A stretch of DNA of 54,534 nucleotides from an uncultured Collinsella sp. (GTDB taxonomy: Bacteria; Actinomycetota; Coriobacteriia; Coriobacteriales; Coriobacteriaceae): contig CAJLTA010000015.1 in NCBI GenBank assembly GCA_905209455.1, positions 1-54,534 of the forward strand, given 5' to 3'. A model generated the notes under the pieces. It made no database searches, had not been told where the DNA came from, and saw nothing but the letters and a program-made list of their open reading frames with translations. Shown here one piece after another: positions 23,847 through 39,153 of this stretch. The first letter of the stretch is position 1. Each line of letters starts with the position of its first letter. The translations under genes and the position numbers were made by a program.

Positions 23847-24923
23847 TTACGAATAGATGATGGTAAAGGGTACTTCTGTTTCGGTCTCTCCTGTTGATGT
23901 GTATCTCGTGCCCTCAAGCGTTACTGAGACCACTTGATCGACATTGATCAGTTTTGTCGGCACCCAAATGTTCTCTCCGCTATTGCGTGCCATCGAAACA
24001 TAGAAATTGTACGCCCCTGCGTCGTCATCTTCGATAATCTGCTCCGATCCATCCTTGTAGCTGACGGTCAGTTTATGATCAACTGCTTCATAGCCCAGAT
24101 CATCGATGTGCGTCTGGATGGAAAACGGGCTAATCTCGAGAGGCGAGTCATCAGAGCGGAGTTCCTTTGTATCGACGTGCGCTCCGACGTTAAACTCTGG
24201 CGTCGATACCTCGATCACCTTCGCATCCTCACCTTTGCCCTCCGTCCAGCTGATATTCCAGGTGACCGCATGTCCCAAATCTCGCTCGCGATTCCACGAG
24301 GCAAAGTACATCGTGCCATTAATGACCGTGTCGCTTGATGTGTCCTTATCAATTGTGCAGCGTGTGTCAGCCCATTCCTCGCCGAAGTTCATGCTGGGTG
24401 TACCGATGCCTTGTTCTTCTTCACCATAGAGAACAAGTTCGCCTGTCTCTGCTGCCGGCTTGTAGTAGTTAACGCCATTTGGATTGGACAACGTAAACGT
24501 CACGGCTCCGCAGCCGTTTTGGTCAATAGCCATCTCATGGATATCAAGCGTATAGCCGTTACCCTCGACGGACAGATTAACCTCCTGGACTGCACCCTCC
24601 AGGCTTTGGGGCGCGATGCCATCACCAAACTCTCTGGTGTAGGTATATTTAGTTCCCGATGAGCCTCCGTTGGTCCAGGTAATGGAATCCCCATTGCCGT
24701 GGTTTCCCCAGGCTGAGGCAAAATAGCTGGAATTGACAACGGCGTAGGCGACCCCTCCGGTCGCCAACACTCCGGCAAGACATCCGATTACGGCAACATA
24801 CAGAGGTTTCGCGTGACCCTTTCGACGAAGCGGCTTTCCAGCCGCAGCATCAATAACACGGTCGGCAAGATCGCTATCGGCTTGGATGGACTCGAAGGCC
24901 TGCTTGATTTGATTGGATTTCAC
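23847..24923 (-). CDS. Probable membrane anti-sigma factor with large extracellular domain
   Basis: 358 aa from GTG at 24923 (GAGGAGGG seven bases upstream). It overlaps the sigma-factor gene by 50 bases, so the two are co-expressed. Residues 1-38 are a short cytoplasmic part resembling the N-terminus of ECF anti-sigma factors of the DUF4179 type. One membrane helix follows (about 41-65), then about 290 residues outside the cell, rich in Thr, Asn and acidic residues and predicted mainly beta-stranded. I recognise no enzyme motif in the outer part. Role as regulator of the sigma factor is inferred from position and topology; the signal sensed is unknown. Confidence 0.7.
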   Translation of the reverse strand: MKSNQIKQAFESIQADSDLADRVIDAAAGKPLRRKGHAKPLYVAVIGCLAGVLATGGVAYAVVNSSYFASAWGNHGNGDSITWTNGGSSGTKYTYTREFGDGIAPQSLEGAVQEVNLSVEGNGYTLDIHEMAIDQNGCGAVTFTLSNPNGVNYYKPAAETGELVLYGEEEQGIGTPSMNFGEEWADTRCTIDKDTSSDTVINGTMYFASWNRERDLGHAVTWNISWTEGKGEDAKVIEVSTPEFNVGAHVDTKELRSDDSPLEISPFSIQTHIDDLGYEAVDHKLTVSYKDGSEQIIEDDDAGAYNFYVSMARNSGENIWVPTKLINVDQVVSVTLEGTRYTSTGETETEVPFTIIYS

Positions 24924-25392
24924 GGTCGCCCTCCTCTAGGATGAATTTGAGCTTCGATCGACCACGAGCTAAACGCGTTCGAGCGGTCGCGGCTGGCACA
25001 TGCAGTAACTCGGCAATCTCTGAGGTCGAAAAGCCCAGATAGTAATAGAGCACGATGGGAACACGGAATCGCTCCGGAAGTCGCATAACGTCTGACAGGA
25101 CCGCCTTGGACTCCTCCTGCGCCGTCGAAAGCGAATCGGCCAGGTTCTCAATATCCTCCACACGCCTCCATGGCTTTCGAAAGAGCGATTTGCATTCATT
25201 GATCGTGACCCGGATAAGCCAGCGGCGAAGATGCTCCCGACTTTCAAAGTGTCCATCGCTTTTGAGCAACTTAAGAAAGACGTCTTGTGCAACATCGTCG
25301 GCATCGGCGCGATCGCGCAGGTACGTCAATGCGATTCGAAACACGACATCCCGGTGATCTTCGACCGCCTGTCTAAAAGCTTGTTCTTCCAT
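24874..25392 (-). CDS. ECF-type RNA polymerase sigma factor
   Basis: 172 aa. The ATG at 25392 has GGGAGGTGATT upstream; the longer open frame to 25617 is rejected. Region 2 is visible (YLRDRADADDVAQDVFLKLL, about residues 24-43, with the -10-binding DDVAQDVF core) and region 4 (RVPIVLYYYLGFSTSEIAELL, then ATARTRLARGRSKLK, a helix-turn-helix for the -35). It would direct RNA polymerase to stress or envelope genes. A TGAAAC-N17-CGTATC promoter lies just upstream and may be its own target. A putative membrane anti-sigma gene overlaps its 3' end. Confidence 0.92.
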   Translation of the reverse strand: MEEQAFRQAVEDHRDVVFRIALTYLRDRADADDVAQDVFLKLLKSDGHFESREHLRRWLIRVTINECKSLFRKPWRRVEDIENLADSLSTAQEESKAVLSDVMRLPERFRVPIVLYYYLGFSTSEIAELLHVPAATARTRLARGRSKLKFILEEGDREIQSNQAGLRVHPSR

Positions 25393-25440
25393 AATCACCT
25401 CCCGGTGATGCTGATATTTCTTGCTGAGGCCCTCACCATA

Positions 25441-25469
25441 GATACGCTCTGGCCGGACGAAATGTTTCA
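25441..25469 (-). promoter_or_regulatory. Candidate ECF autoregulatory promoter
   Basis: On the minus strand TGAAAC (25464-25469) and CGTATC (25441-25446) are separated by 17 bases. This closely resembles the sigma-W-type ECF promoter of Bacillus (TGAAAC, about 16 bases, CGTA). It lies 49 bp upstream of the sigma-factor start, the place expected for self-activation. Confidence 0.6.
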
Positions 25470-25558
25470 AATTCAAGCAGGAATAACCTACCAAAAAAAC
25501 TCTGCCCCTTATTGGCAAGGGATCGACGGAACGCAACAGGTTGAGCATACGCAAGCGA

Positions 25559-25658
25559 GCGGCCCCCAGAGCGTACAAGGTGGCATGAAAAAGGCAGGGC
25601 ATTGACCTTTTGGTCATGCCCTGCCTTTTGAATGACAGATTGTAGCTCTGGGGGCCGC
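25559..25658. terminator. Nested double hairpin after rpoC
   Basis: The inner perfect hairpin (25588-25629: AAAAGGCAGGGCAT, loop, ATGCCCTGCCTTTT) is a strong bidirectional terminator. It is enclosed by a second pair of arms, 25559-25578 and 25640-25658, complementary over 19 bp with a single bulged base (GCGGCCCCCAGAGC with GCTCTGGGGGCCGC). It ends the rpoBC transcript. The remainder of the 25393-25702 gap holds the sigma-factor promoter. Confidence 0.85.
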
Positions 25659-25702
25659 GCAGCGACGGAGATCGCCGCCGTTCGTTAGAACGGCGGAACT
25701 AG

Positions 25703-33679
<7,977 letters not shown>

Positions 33680-33752
33680 CAGGTTTTTCCTCCTTCACGG
33701 AAATGCTCGGTGGGTTGGCGAGGCATAGCTTCGCCAGTTATCGCAACTTAAT

Positions 33753-33780
33753 AGTTTATCAGGTACCGACCGTTGGGCAA
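33753..33780 (-). promoter_or_regulatory. Candidate rpoBC promoter
   Basis: On the minus strand TTGCCC (33775-33780) and TAAACT (33753-33758) with a 16-bp spacer, about 75 bp upstream of the rpoB start. A reasonable sigma-70-type match with no close rival in the 287-bp gap. Confidence 0.5.
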
Positions 33781-33858
33781 GAAAAGCCTTGACGCGATTG
33801 AGTTTTTGGAGTAGCAAAGTTTTTCGGCAGAAAAGGTGCAGGTAGATAGGTGTGCATC

Positions 33859-33870
33859 GAACATCTGTTC
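33859..33870. promoter_or_regulatory. LexA-like SOS box
   Basis: GAACATCTGTTC within TCGAACATCTGTTCAT fits the Gram-positive LexA site (GAAC-N4-GTTC). A second GTTC/GAAC pair follows within 25 bp (CTGTTCA...TGAACAG). No SOS gene is adjacent; nearest starts are rpoB (180 bp, minus strand) and none on the plus strand. Confidence 0.35.
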
Positions 33871-33918
33871 ATATATTTTCTGTGAACAGAGAGTCGGCAA
33901 TCGCAGCTCTTATAAAAA

Positions 33919-33946
33919 ACGGGTGCAGACCGAAGTCCGCACCCGT
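33919..33946 (-). terminator. Terminator after galU
   Basis: ACGGGTGC pairs with GCACCCGT, with an inner GAC/GTC pair; on the minus strand it is followed by TTTTTTATAAG. 21 bp past the galU stop. Confidence 0.85.
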
Positions 33947-33966
33947 AAATGTCGATGCCCGAAGGA

Positions 33967-34875
33967 TTACTTGCGCATCAAGCCGCCGCGCTCGTCGATG
34001 GCGTCCCAGAAGGCGCTGGCAAAGCGAGGATCGCTTGCGGCCATGAGGGCGTTGGTGGCCATCCAGCCAGACGGGGTGCCGGTGTCGTAGCCCGAGAGCG
34101 GGTCGATGACGACAGCGTACATGGCCTCGCGGTCGAGCGAGCGGGCCATGGCGTCGGTGAGCTGGATCTCGCCGCCCTTGCCGGCCTGCTGATCGGCGAG
34201 CAGGTCCATGACCAGCGGGCTCAGCAGGTAACGACCGACGATGTACAGGTTGGACGGAGCCGCCTCGGGAGCGGGCTTCTCGACCAGACCGCCGATGCGC
34301 CAGACAGCGCCCGGCTCGGCATCGGCAACGCCCTCGGCGCCCTCGAGCGAACCGACGCGCTCGCCGGCGATAACGCCGTAGCGGCTGACTTCCTCGGGCG
34401 AGCAAGCAGCGACGGCGATAACCGAAGCGCCACCGTGCTCTTTGGAAACGGCGAGCATCTTGTCGCAGATGTCGCGGTTAGGCACAACGTAGTCGCCCAG
34501 AAGAACCAGGAAGTTCTCCCCTGCCACGGCGTCGGCGGCAGAGCGGATAGCATGACCGAGGCCCTTGGGCTCGTACTGATAACGGAAGTCGACCGGCATA
34601 CCGCCCGCATGGGCGACGGCGTCGGCGTAGGCGTCCTTACCGCGCTCGCGCAGCAGGTTCTCGAGCGAACGATCGGGCTGGAAGTAGCTCAGCAGCTCGG
34701 GCTTACCGGGAGAGGTAACGATGATGGCGTCGTCGACCTCCTCGGGGTCGAGTGCCTCCTCGACGACATACTGAATGACCGGCTTGTCGAGCACCGGCAG
34801 CATCTCTTTGGGTGTGCACTTAGTGCCAGGCAGAAAACGCGTGCCAAGACCGGCGGCGGGGATGATTGCCTTCAT
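33967..34875 (-). CDS. galU: UTP--glucose-1-phosphate uridylyltransferase
   Basis: 302 aa from the ATG at 34875 (MKAIIPAAGLGTRFLPGTK); a TTG nine bases upstream is an alternative. It makes UDP-glucose from UTP and glucose 1-phosphate for glycolipids, capsule or galactose use. The nucleotide-binding signature GLGTRFLPGTKCTPKEMLP, the EALDPEEVDDAIIVTSPGK segment and the GLVEKP motif of the family are visible. It is a single-gene unit with its own terminator, sitting between rpoBC and rplJL, which are usually neighbours. Confidence 0.95.
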   Translation of the reverse strand: MKAIIPAAGLGTRFLPGTKCTPKEMLPVLDKPVIQYVVEEALDPEEVDDAIIVTSPGKPELLSYFQPDRSLENLLRERGKDAYADAVAHAGGMPVDFRYQYEPKGLGHAIRSAADAVAGENFLVLLGDYVVPNRDICDKMLAVSKEHGGASVIAVAACSPEEVSRYGVIAGERVGSLEGAEGVADAEPGAVWRIGGLVEKPAPEAAPSNLYIVGRYLLSPLVMDLLADQQAGKGGEIQLTDAMARSLDREAMYAVVIDPLSGYDTGTPSGWMATNALMAASDPRFASAFWDAIDERGGLMRK

Positions 34876-35188
34876 GTTATTCAAGGATCCTTTCGCAGGC
34901 GCAGAATGCGCCCTATGCGTGCGGCACAGCGGCCGCAGACCAAATTGCGATACCGAAGTATCTTACCGCCGGAGACATACGTCGCCGTAAGGCAAACGCA
35001 ATTCTTCAGCAGGTCAACGCAAATTATTGCTCGAATGGTGCAATTTTACGCCCCAGCGGTAACGGGATTGGCACGGCGAAGACAACGGTGCTCTGCGTGC
35101 CGAGCAATGGGAATGAGGAGCCAAAACATAAAAGACGGGGCTCGCAATGCGAACCCCGTCTGCAAAGAAATCTGGCGAGAAAGCCTGA
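34876..35188. other. Gap between galU and rplL
   Basis: 313 bp. It contains the rplL terminator (35133-35161) and a small GATAC-TTCG-GTATC hairpin (near 34947-34960) that would lie in the galU leader. I see AT-richer stretches but no convincing promoter hexamer pair, and no coding potential. Confidence 0.5.
35133..35161 (-). terminator. Terminator after rplL
   Basis: AGACGGGG (35133-35140) pairs with CCCCGTCT (35154-35161), with an inner CGC/GCG; the minus strand continues TTTATGTTTTGG. Confidence 0.85.
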
Positions 35189-35566
35189 TTACTTGAGGGT
35201 GACAGCAGCGCCAGCAGCCTCGAGCTTCTCCTTGGCAGCCTCGGCGTCCTCCTTCTTGGCACCCTCGAGAACAGCCTTGGGAGCGCCCTCGACGACCTCC
35301 TTGGCCTCCTTCAGGCCAAGGTTGGTGAGCTCACGGACGGCCTTGATGACCTGGATCTTGTTGTCGCCGAAGCCCTCGAGCACGACGTCAAACTCGGTCT
35401 TCTCCTCGGCCTCAGCAGCGCCAGCAGCGGGAGCGGCGACAACGGCGGCAGGAGCAGCGGCGGAAACGCCAAAGGTGTCCTCGATAGCCTTGACGAGCTC
35501 GGAAGCCTCGAGAAGGGTCATTTCCTTAAGAGCATCGATGATCTCATCGGTGGTAAGCTTAGCCAT
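35189..35566 (-). CDS. rplL: 50S ribosomal protein L7/L12
   Basis: 125 aa, acidic. Forms the flexible stalk that recruits translation factors. N-terminal dimerisation part (MAKLTTDEIIDALKEMTLLEASELV), Ala-rich hinge (about residues 37-55), and C-terminal domain (KIQVIKAVRELTNLGLKEAKEVVEGAPKAV-type, here seen from about residue 68) are clear. The ATG at 35566 has GAAAGGACTTAGAA upstream. It follows rplJ by about 100 bp and is the end of the two-gene operon. Confidence 0.98.
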   Translation of the reverse strand: MAKLTTDEIIDALKEMTLLEASELVKAIEDTFGVSAAAPAAVVAAPAAGAAEAEEKTEFDVVLEGFGDNKIQVIKAVRELTNLGLKEAKEVVEGAPKAVLEGAKKEDAEAAKEKLEAAGAAVTLK

Positions 35567-35668
35567 TTCTAAGTCCTTTCGGTTTCCGTGTCTGTGCACG
35601 GAGATCAGTTAAAACACGGCGCGAATGCGCCAGGGGTGCGGCGTTGCCGCCGCGGGTGAAAACAGCAA

Positions 35669-36190
35669 CTAGGCTGCCTTCTGCTCGGAGACCTGCTGGA
35701 TCGAACGAGCGAGACCAGAGGAAACGCCGTTGACGCAGACAGCGATGTCGCGAGCGAAACCGGAGATGAGACCGGCGATCTGGCCGAGAAGCTGATCCTT
35801 GGTGGGCAGCTCGGCGATAGCCTTAACATCATCAGCGGAAACGGCCTTGCCGTCGGAGATACCACCCTTGATCTCAAGGACGCCCTTGGACTTAGCGGAG
35901 AAGTCCTTAAGGGCCTTAGCGGCCTCGACCGGCTCGGACTCGTAGAACACATAAGCGACGGGGCCGGCGAGGATCTCGTCGAGCTCGGGCTGCTCCTGGT
36001 TCTTGAGAGCGATCTTGACCAGGTTGTTCTTGTAGACCTTCATCTCGGCGCCGCACTCGCGAAGCTGATGACGCAGCTCCTGAGCCTGCTTAACCGTCAG
36101 ACCGTTGTAGTTGACGACGAACAGACCGGCGTTCTCGGCGATACGGGACTCGATCTCTGCAACCTTGTCGATTTTGTACTGCTGGGGCAT
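35669..36190 (-). CDS. rplJ: 50S ribosomal protein L10
   Basis: 173 aa. Base of the L7/L12 stalk; in many bacteria the L10-L12 complex binds its own mRNA leader to limit synthesis. Conserved AGLFVVNYNGLTVKQAQELR and KVYKNNLVKIAL are present. The ATG at 36190 has GAGGAGGTGTAATT upstream. rplK and rplA, which often precede it, are absent. A leader of about 210 nt with a terminator-like hairpin lies upstream. Confidence 0.98.
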   Translation of the reverse strand: MPQQYKIDKVAEIESRIAENAGLFVVNYNGLTVKQAQELRHQLRECGAEMKVYKNNLVKIALKNQEQPELDEILAGPVAYVFYESEPVEAAKALKDFSAKSKGVLEIKGGISDGKAVSADDVKAIAELPTKDQLLGQIAGLISGFARDIAVCVNGVSSGLARSIQQVSEQKAA

Positions 36191-36240
36191 GAATTACACC
36201 TCCTCGAATTCTTTCCGGGCACGGTCCGCCACAAGGACGT

Positions 36241-36292
36241 GACGGGGGCATGTCCAAAAAGAAAGCCCCCGCGCTGCATGAGCGACGGGGGC
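36241..36292 (-). promoter_or_regulatory. Terminator-like hairpin in rplJ leader
   Basis: On the minus strand GCCCCCGTCGCT pairs with AGCGCGGGGGC and is followed by TTTCTTTTT (36256-36264), an intrinsic terminator about 65 bp before the rplJ start. A second copy of GCCCCCGTC (36241-36249) lies downstream and could pair with the same GGGGGC, giving a competing fold. This looks like an attenuator of the L10-leader kind; regulation by L10 is inferred. Confidence 0.6.
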
Positions 36293-36406
36293 GAGAAGAC
36301 ATATCTACTCGACCACCTCGGCTGGCGGGATATCCCATTAAGCTCGCGGGCGATGCCCGTTTGCACCGGCTGTCTCTGGCAGCGGATTCGTGCGTGAACC
36401 GAAAGT

Positions 36407-36435
36407 ATTATGGCGGGGACCCCGGCGTCGGTCAA
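36407..36435 (-). promoter_or_regulatory. rplJL promoter
   Basis: On the minus strand TTGACC (36430-36435) and CATAAT (36407-36412) with exactly 17 bp between. It lies about 217 bp upstream of rplJ and at the edge of inverted repeat copy 3. Confidence 0.7.
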
Positions 36436-36469
36436 CGGACACGAGGATTCGTACACAAACCCTGCATAC

Positions 36470-36599
36470 GCTCCGGCCGGGAGGGGCAGGGCGAGTTTTC
36501 CGCTCGGTCAAGTCCTGGGCTCGCACGAAGGCCACATTAAGTGGCCTTCGGCTCGTGCGAAATCTACGGAAAACTCGCCCTGCCCCTCCCGGCCGGAGC
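36470..36599. repeat. Long nested inverted repeat, copy 3
   Basis: Arms 36470-36502 and 36567-36599 are perfectly complementary over 33 bp. The inner palindrome GAAGGCCAC-ATTAA-GTGGCCTTC (36527-36549) has the same ATTAA centre and CACATTAAGTG core as copies 1 and 2, and AGTCCTG also recurs, but the rest of the interior differs. Symmetry continues outwards: 36433-36451 is complementary to 36616-36634 (19 of 19), and ATTATGGCGGGG (36407) partly to 36644-36656. The 36191-36695 gap is filled by this palindrome, the rplJ promoter and its leader. Confidence 0.9.
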
Positions 36600-36695
36600 T
36601 ACGTTGCCTTTGCTGCGAATCCTCGTGTCCGTTGGTCGGCGCGCCCCACTCATAATGCTTGGGTCGGTGGGCTGATGGTTTTGGATCCCGTTGGG

Positions 36696-37832
36696 CTATA
36701 GGGTTGACACGAAGTTGGACAGGCGGCGGAGACCTTCGTCCAGATCTTGGTCGGAGACGCAGTAGCTTAGGCGGATGTGGCCTTCGGTGCCGAAGCAGTC
36801 GCCCGGGACTAGGGCTACGTTTGCTTCTTTGATGGCTTTGATGCAGAAGTCTTCGCTGGTTAGGCCGTACTGTTTGATGCTGGGGAAGGTGTAGAAGGCT
36901 CCTGCCGGTTCCACTACGTCGAGGCCCATGGCGTCTAAGGCTGCGAGCACGCGTTTGCGGCGGGCTCGGTAGACTTTGAGCATGGGGGTTGGGTCGACGG
37001 TGAGGGCTCGGGCCGCGGCGTCCATCTCGAAGGAGACGGCGCTCGATACTAGGTATTGGTGAGCCTTGGCGATCTCGGCGATGACGGGCCCTGCCGCTGC
37101 GAGCCAGCCCAGGCGCCAGCCGGTCATGGCCCAGGGCTTGGAGAAGCTCTCGATGACGACCGTCTGCTCGCGAAGCTCCGGGTGTCGCTGGGCGAAGCGC
37201 TCGTAGCCGTCCACATAGACCAGGCGGTTGTACACGTCGTCGCAGACTACGTAGATGCCCGCCTGCTCCGCTACGCGCGCCACGGCGTCGAGCGATGCCG
37301 CGTTGAGAATGCAGCCCGTGGGATTGTTGGGCGAGCAGATGACGATGGCCTTGGTCGCCGGCGTCACGCAAGCACGAAGCGCGTCCTCGTCAATCTGAAA
37401 TTGCGCAGGCTCCGTATCCAAAAAGACCGCTTTGGCGTGATTGGCCACGACGATGCTCTCGTACAGGCCAAAAGCCGGCGTAGGGATGATGACTTCGTCG
37501 CCGGGGTTGAGCATAGCCATGAATGTTGCCGACAGGGCCTCGGTCGCACCGTCGGTCAGAATGACCTCGTCGGCCGAAAACGTAAGGCCCGCGTCGCCCA
37601 TATATGCGGACAGCGCCTCGCGCAGGGCAGGGCGACCGTTGTTGGGCGGATAATGCGTGTCACCGCGATTGAGCGAGGCCGTCACCTCAGCGCTAATCAC
37701 ATCGGGCGTGGGAAAATCGGGCTCGCCGAGCGCGAGCGCAATGCATCCCGGATGCTGCGCGGCGAGTGCGTTGATCCGGCGGATGCCGGAGGGCTTGAGC
37801 GTGGCAAGCGAGGTATTCATGGGCAGACGCAT
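36696..37832 (-). CDS. PLP-dependent aminotransferase, class I/II
   Basis: 378 aa. Fold type I aminotransferase of the aspartate aminotransferase superfamily. The N-terminus has SGIRRINALAAQHPGCIALALGEPDFPTPD; the substrate-binding TDGATEALSATFMAML region follows; ICSPNNPTGCIL is the cofactor-proximal motif; the PLP lysine lies in ESFSKPWAMTGWRLGW; the carboxylate-binding arginine is near RLSYCVSD. The amino-acid substrate cannot be assigned; MalY/PatA-like and aspartate-type enzymes are both possible. A divergent gene starts 94 bp away. No partner genes suggest a pathway. Confidence 0.9.
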   Translation of the reverse strand: MRLPMNTSLATLKPSGIRRINALAAQHPGCIALALGEPDFPTPDVISAEVTASLNRGDTHYPPNNGRPALREALSAYMGDAGLTFSADEVILTDGATEALSATFMAMLNPGDEVIIPTPAFGLYESIVVANHAKAVFLDTEPAQFQIDEDALRACVTPATKAIVICSPNNPTGCILNAASLDAVARVAEQAGIYVVCDDVYNRLVYVDGYERFAQRHPELREQTVVIESFSKPWAMTGWRLGWLAAAGPVIAEIAKAHQYLVSSAVSFEMDAAARALTVDPTPMLKVYRARRKRVLAALDAMGLDVVEPAGAFYTFPSIKQYGLTSEDFCIKAIKEANVALVPGDCFGTEGHIRLSYCVSDQDLDEGLRRLSNFVSTL

Positions 37833-37925
37833 GGCGTTCCTTTCGTAAGGGTTGCATTAGGATAGCGCGGCGGAGCGCCACCAGACGGTGTAACCTAAAC
37901 GGAAACCAACCGGAAAGGAGGCGGC

Positions 37926-38585
37926 ATGGAGACGACCGCACGCGGCGATGCACCAAAAACGCTGCAAACCATTGCGTATATCAGCATTCCCAATAGCGCC
38001 GATCTTGAGTTTTTGCTCTGGGACCTGCAAGATGCCATCGCGGCCTATGCCCGGCTTTCCGACACCGTACTCCCCCACCCGGTTGACTTGAAGGCGGATG
38101 ATGCCGGCGCAGTCGATGGCATAGTGCTCGCTGTTGATGATGCATTTGACGATGAGGCTATGATCGCTGTCGAGCATATACTCGATCGCCTTGGAAATAC
38201 AGAGACACGCGTCTATGTCGTCGTCCAGGCCCTGTCCAAAAACGCCAAGCAGACGGACGAAGTCCTCGACCGCCTGTACCGGGCATGTATTCTACGTGAT
38301 CTGCCGTGGTGCGACGGCGTTGTCATCTGTGCCGGCAGCGGCATCGCGGCGCTTCGCCATTCCCCACGTATGGGCCTCTTGCGCCGACCGTTTTCGGAAG
38401 CGATGGATAAGCTTGTGGGCGCTGTGCGCATGGGCTGTTCCATTGAGCATGCGCAGCTGCTTGGCGGTGGCAATGCCGGTAGCGTCGATGCCGACGGCAT
38501 GGTGCGCGTCAAGCCCGCGCTGCCCGCACCGATCTGGCATGCCATCATGAAACGCCTCGGCACCCGCGCCCAATCAGATATCTAA
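37926..38585 (+). CDS. Hypothetical protein, possible flavodoxin-like fold
   Basis: 219 aa, not recognised with certainty. GGAAAGGAGGCGGC precedes the ATG, so it is a real gene. Alternating hydrophobic strands (GIVLAVDD, VYVVVQALS, DGVVICAGSGIAAL) and helices look like an alpha/beta Rossmann or flavodoxin arrangement, and the LPWCDGVVICAGSG stretch resembles NAD(P)H-dependent flavin oxidoreductases, but the FMN phosphate loop is not evident. No signal peptide or membrane segment. Divergent from the aminotransferase, convergent with the glycosylase gene. Function open. Confidence 0.75.
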   Translation: METTARGDAPKTLQTIAYISIPNSADLEFLLWDLQDAIAAYARLSDTVLPHPVDLKADDAGAVDGIVLAVDDAFDDEAMIAVEHILDRLGNTETRVYVVVQALSKNAKQTDEVLDRLYRACILRDLPWCDGVVICAGSGIAALRHSPRMGLLRRPFSEAMDKLVGAVRMGCSIEHAQLLGGGNAGSVDADGMVRVKPALPAPIWHAIMKRLGTRAQSDI

Positions 38586-38586
38586 A

Positions 38587-39150
38587 TTACAGAGCGCCCC
38601 AATCAACGGCCTCGCGCCAGCGTTCAACAAGGCGTTCCAGACGCCACGCCGCATTGGCGGGACTTGTCGACGGCAGAACGATGGCCGGCAGCCCGGTGCG
38701 TTCTTGTAGATAGCGCTTGTAGAGCCGGCCAGCTGTACCACCGTTGCATATCACCTGCTCAATGGGAGCTGTGCCGGTAATGCGCTCGGCATGCGCCGGA
38801 ACGACGTTTTTGATGCTCGCGTCGCTTGAGCCTTTGATGTCGCAGCTCTCGATTACATCCCACAGGGCCACGCCGCCGTCCAGCAGCATGGAGCGCTTGG
38901 CGGCAATCGAGGCATCGAGCGTCGCGGGCTCACCACTTGCCAAAGGATCGCCCTCGTTGGGCGGCACGGGCACACCGAGGCACGCGGCCATCACGCGCCA
39001 AAAGCGGTTCTGCGGATTGCCGTAGTAGAAGGCATTGGCACGCGAGAGCACCGAGGGAAACGAGCCCAACACCAAAACGCGCGAGCGCTCGTCAAACACG
39101 GGCTCAAACCCATGCTCAATATGCTGATAGCCCTCGTCCGGCGCAGTCAT
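38587..39150 (-). CDS. Deoxyinosine/uracil-DNA glycosylase family protein
   Basis: 187 aa. Uracil-DNA glycosylase superfamily, resembling the hypoxanthine-DNA glycosylase (family 6) branch, which removes deaminated adenine from DNA. Visible motifs: LVLGSFPSVLSRANAFYYGNPQ-type motif 1 (LGSFPS, then FYYGNPQNRFW), GVALWDVIESC, and LPSTSPANAAW as the C-terminal minor-groove loop. Its start is 3 bp from the stop of the GH13 gene, so the two are probably cotranscribed, though functionally unrelated. Substrate preference is a family inference. Confidence 0.85.
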   Translation of the reverse strand: MTAPDEGYQHIEHGFEPVFDERSRVLVLGSFPSVLSRANAFYYGNPQNRFWRVMAACLGVPVPPNEGDPLASGEPATLDASIAAKRSMLLDGGVALWDVIESCDIKGSSDASIKNVVPAHAERITGTAPIEQVICNGGTAGRLYKRYLQERTGLPAIVLPSTSPANAAWRLERLVERWREAVDWGAL

Positions 39151-39153
39151 GAA

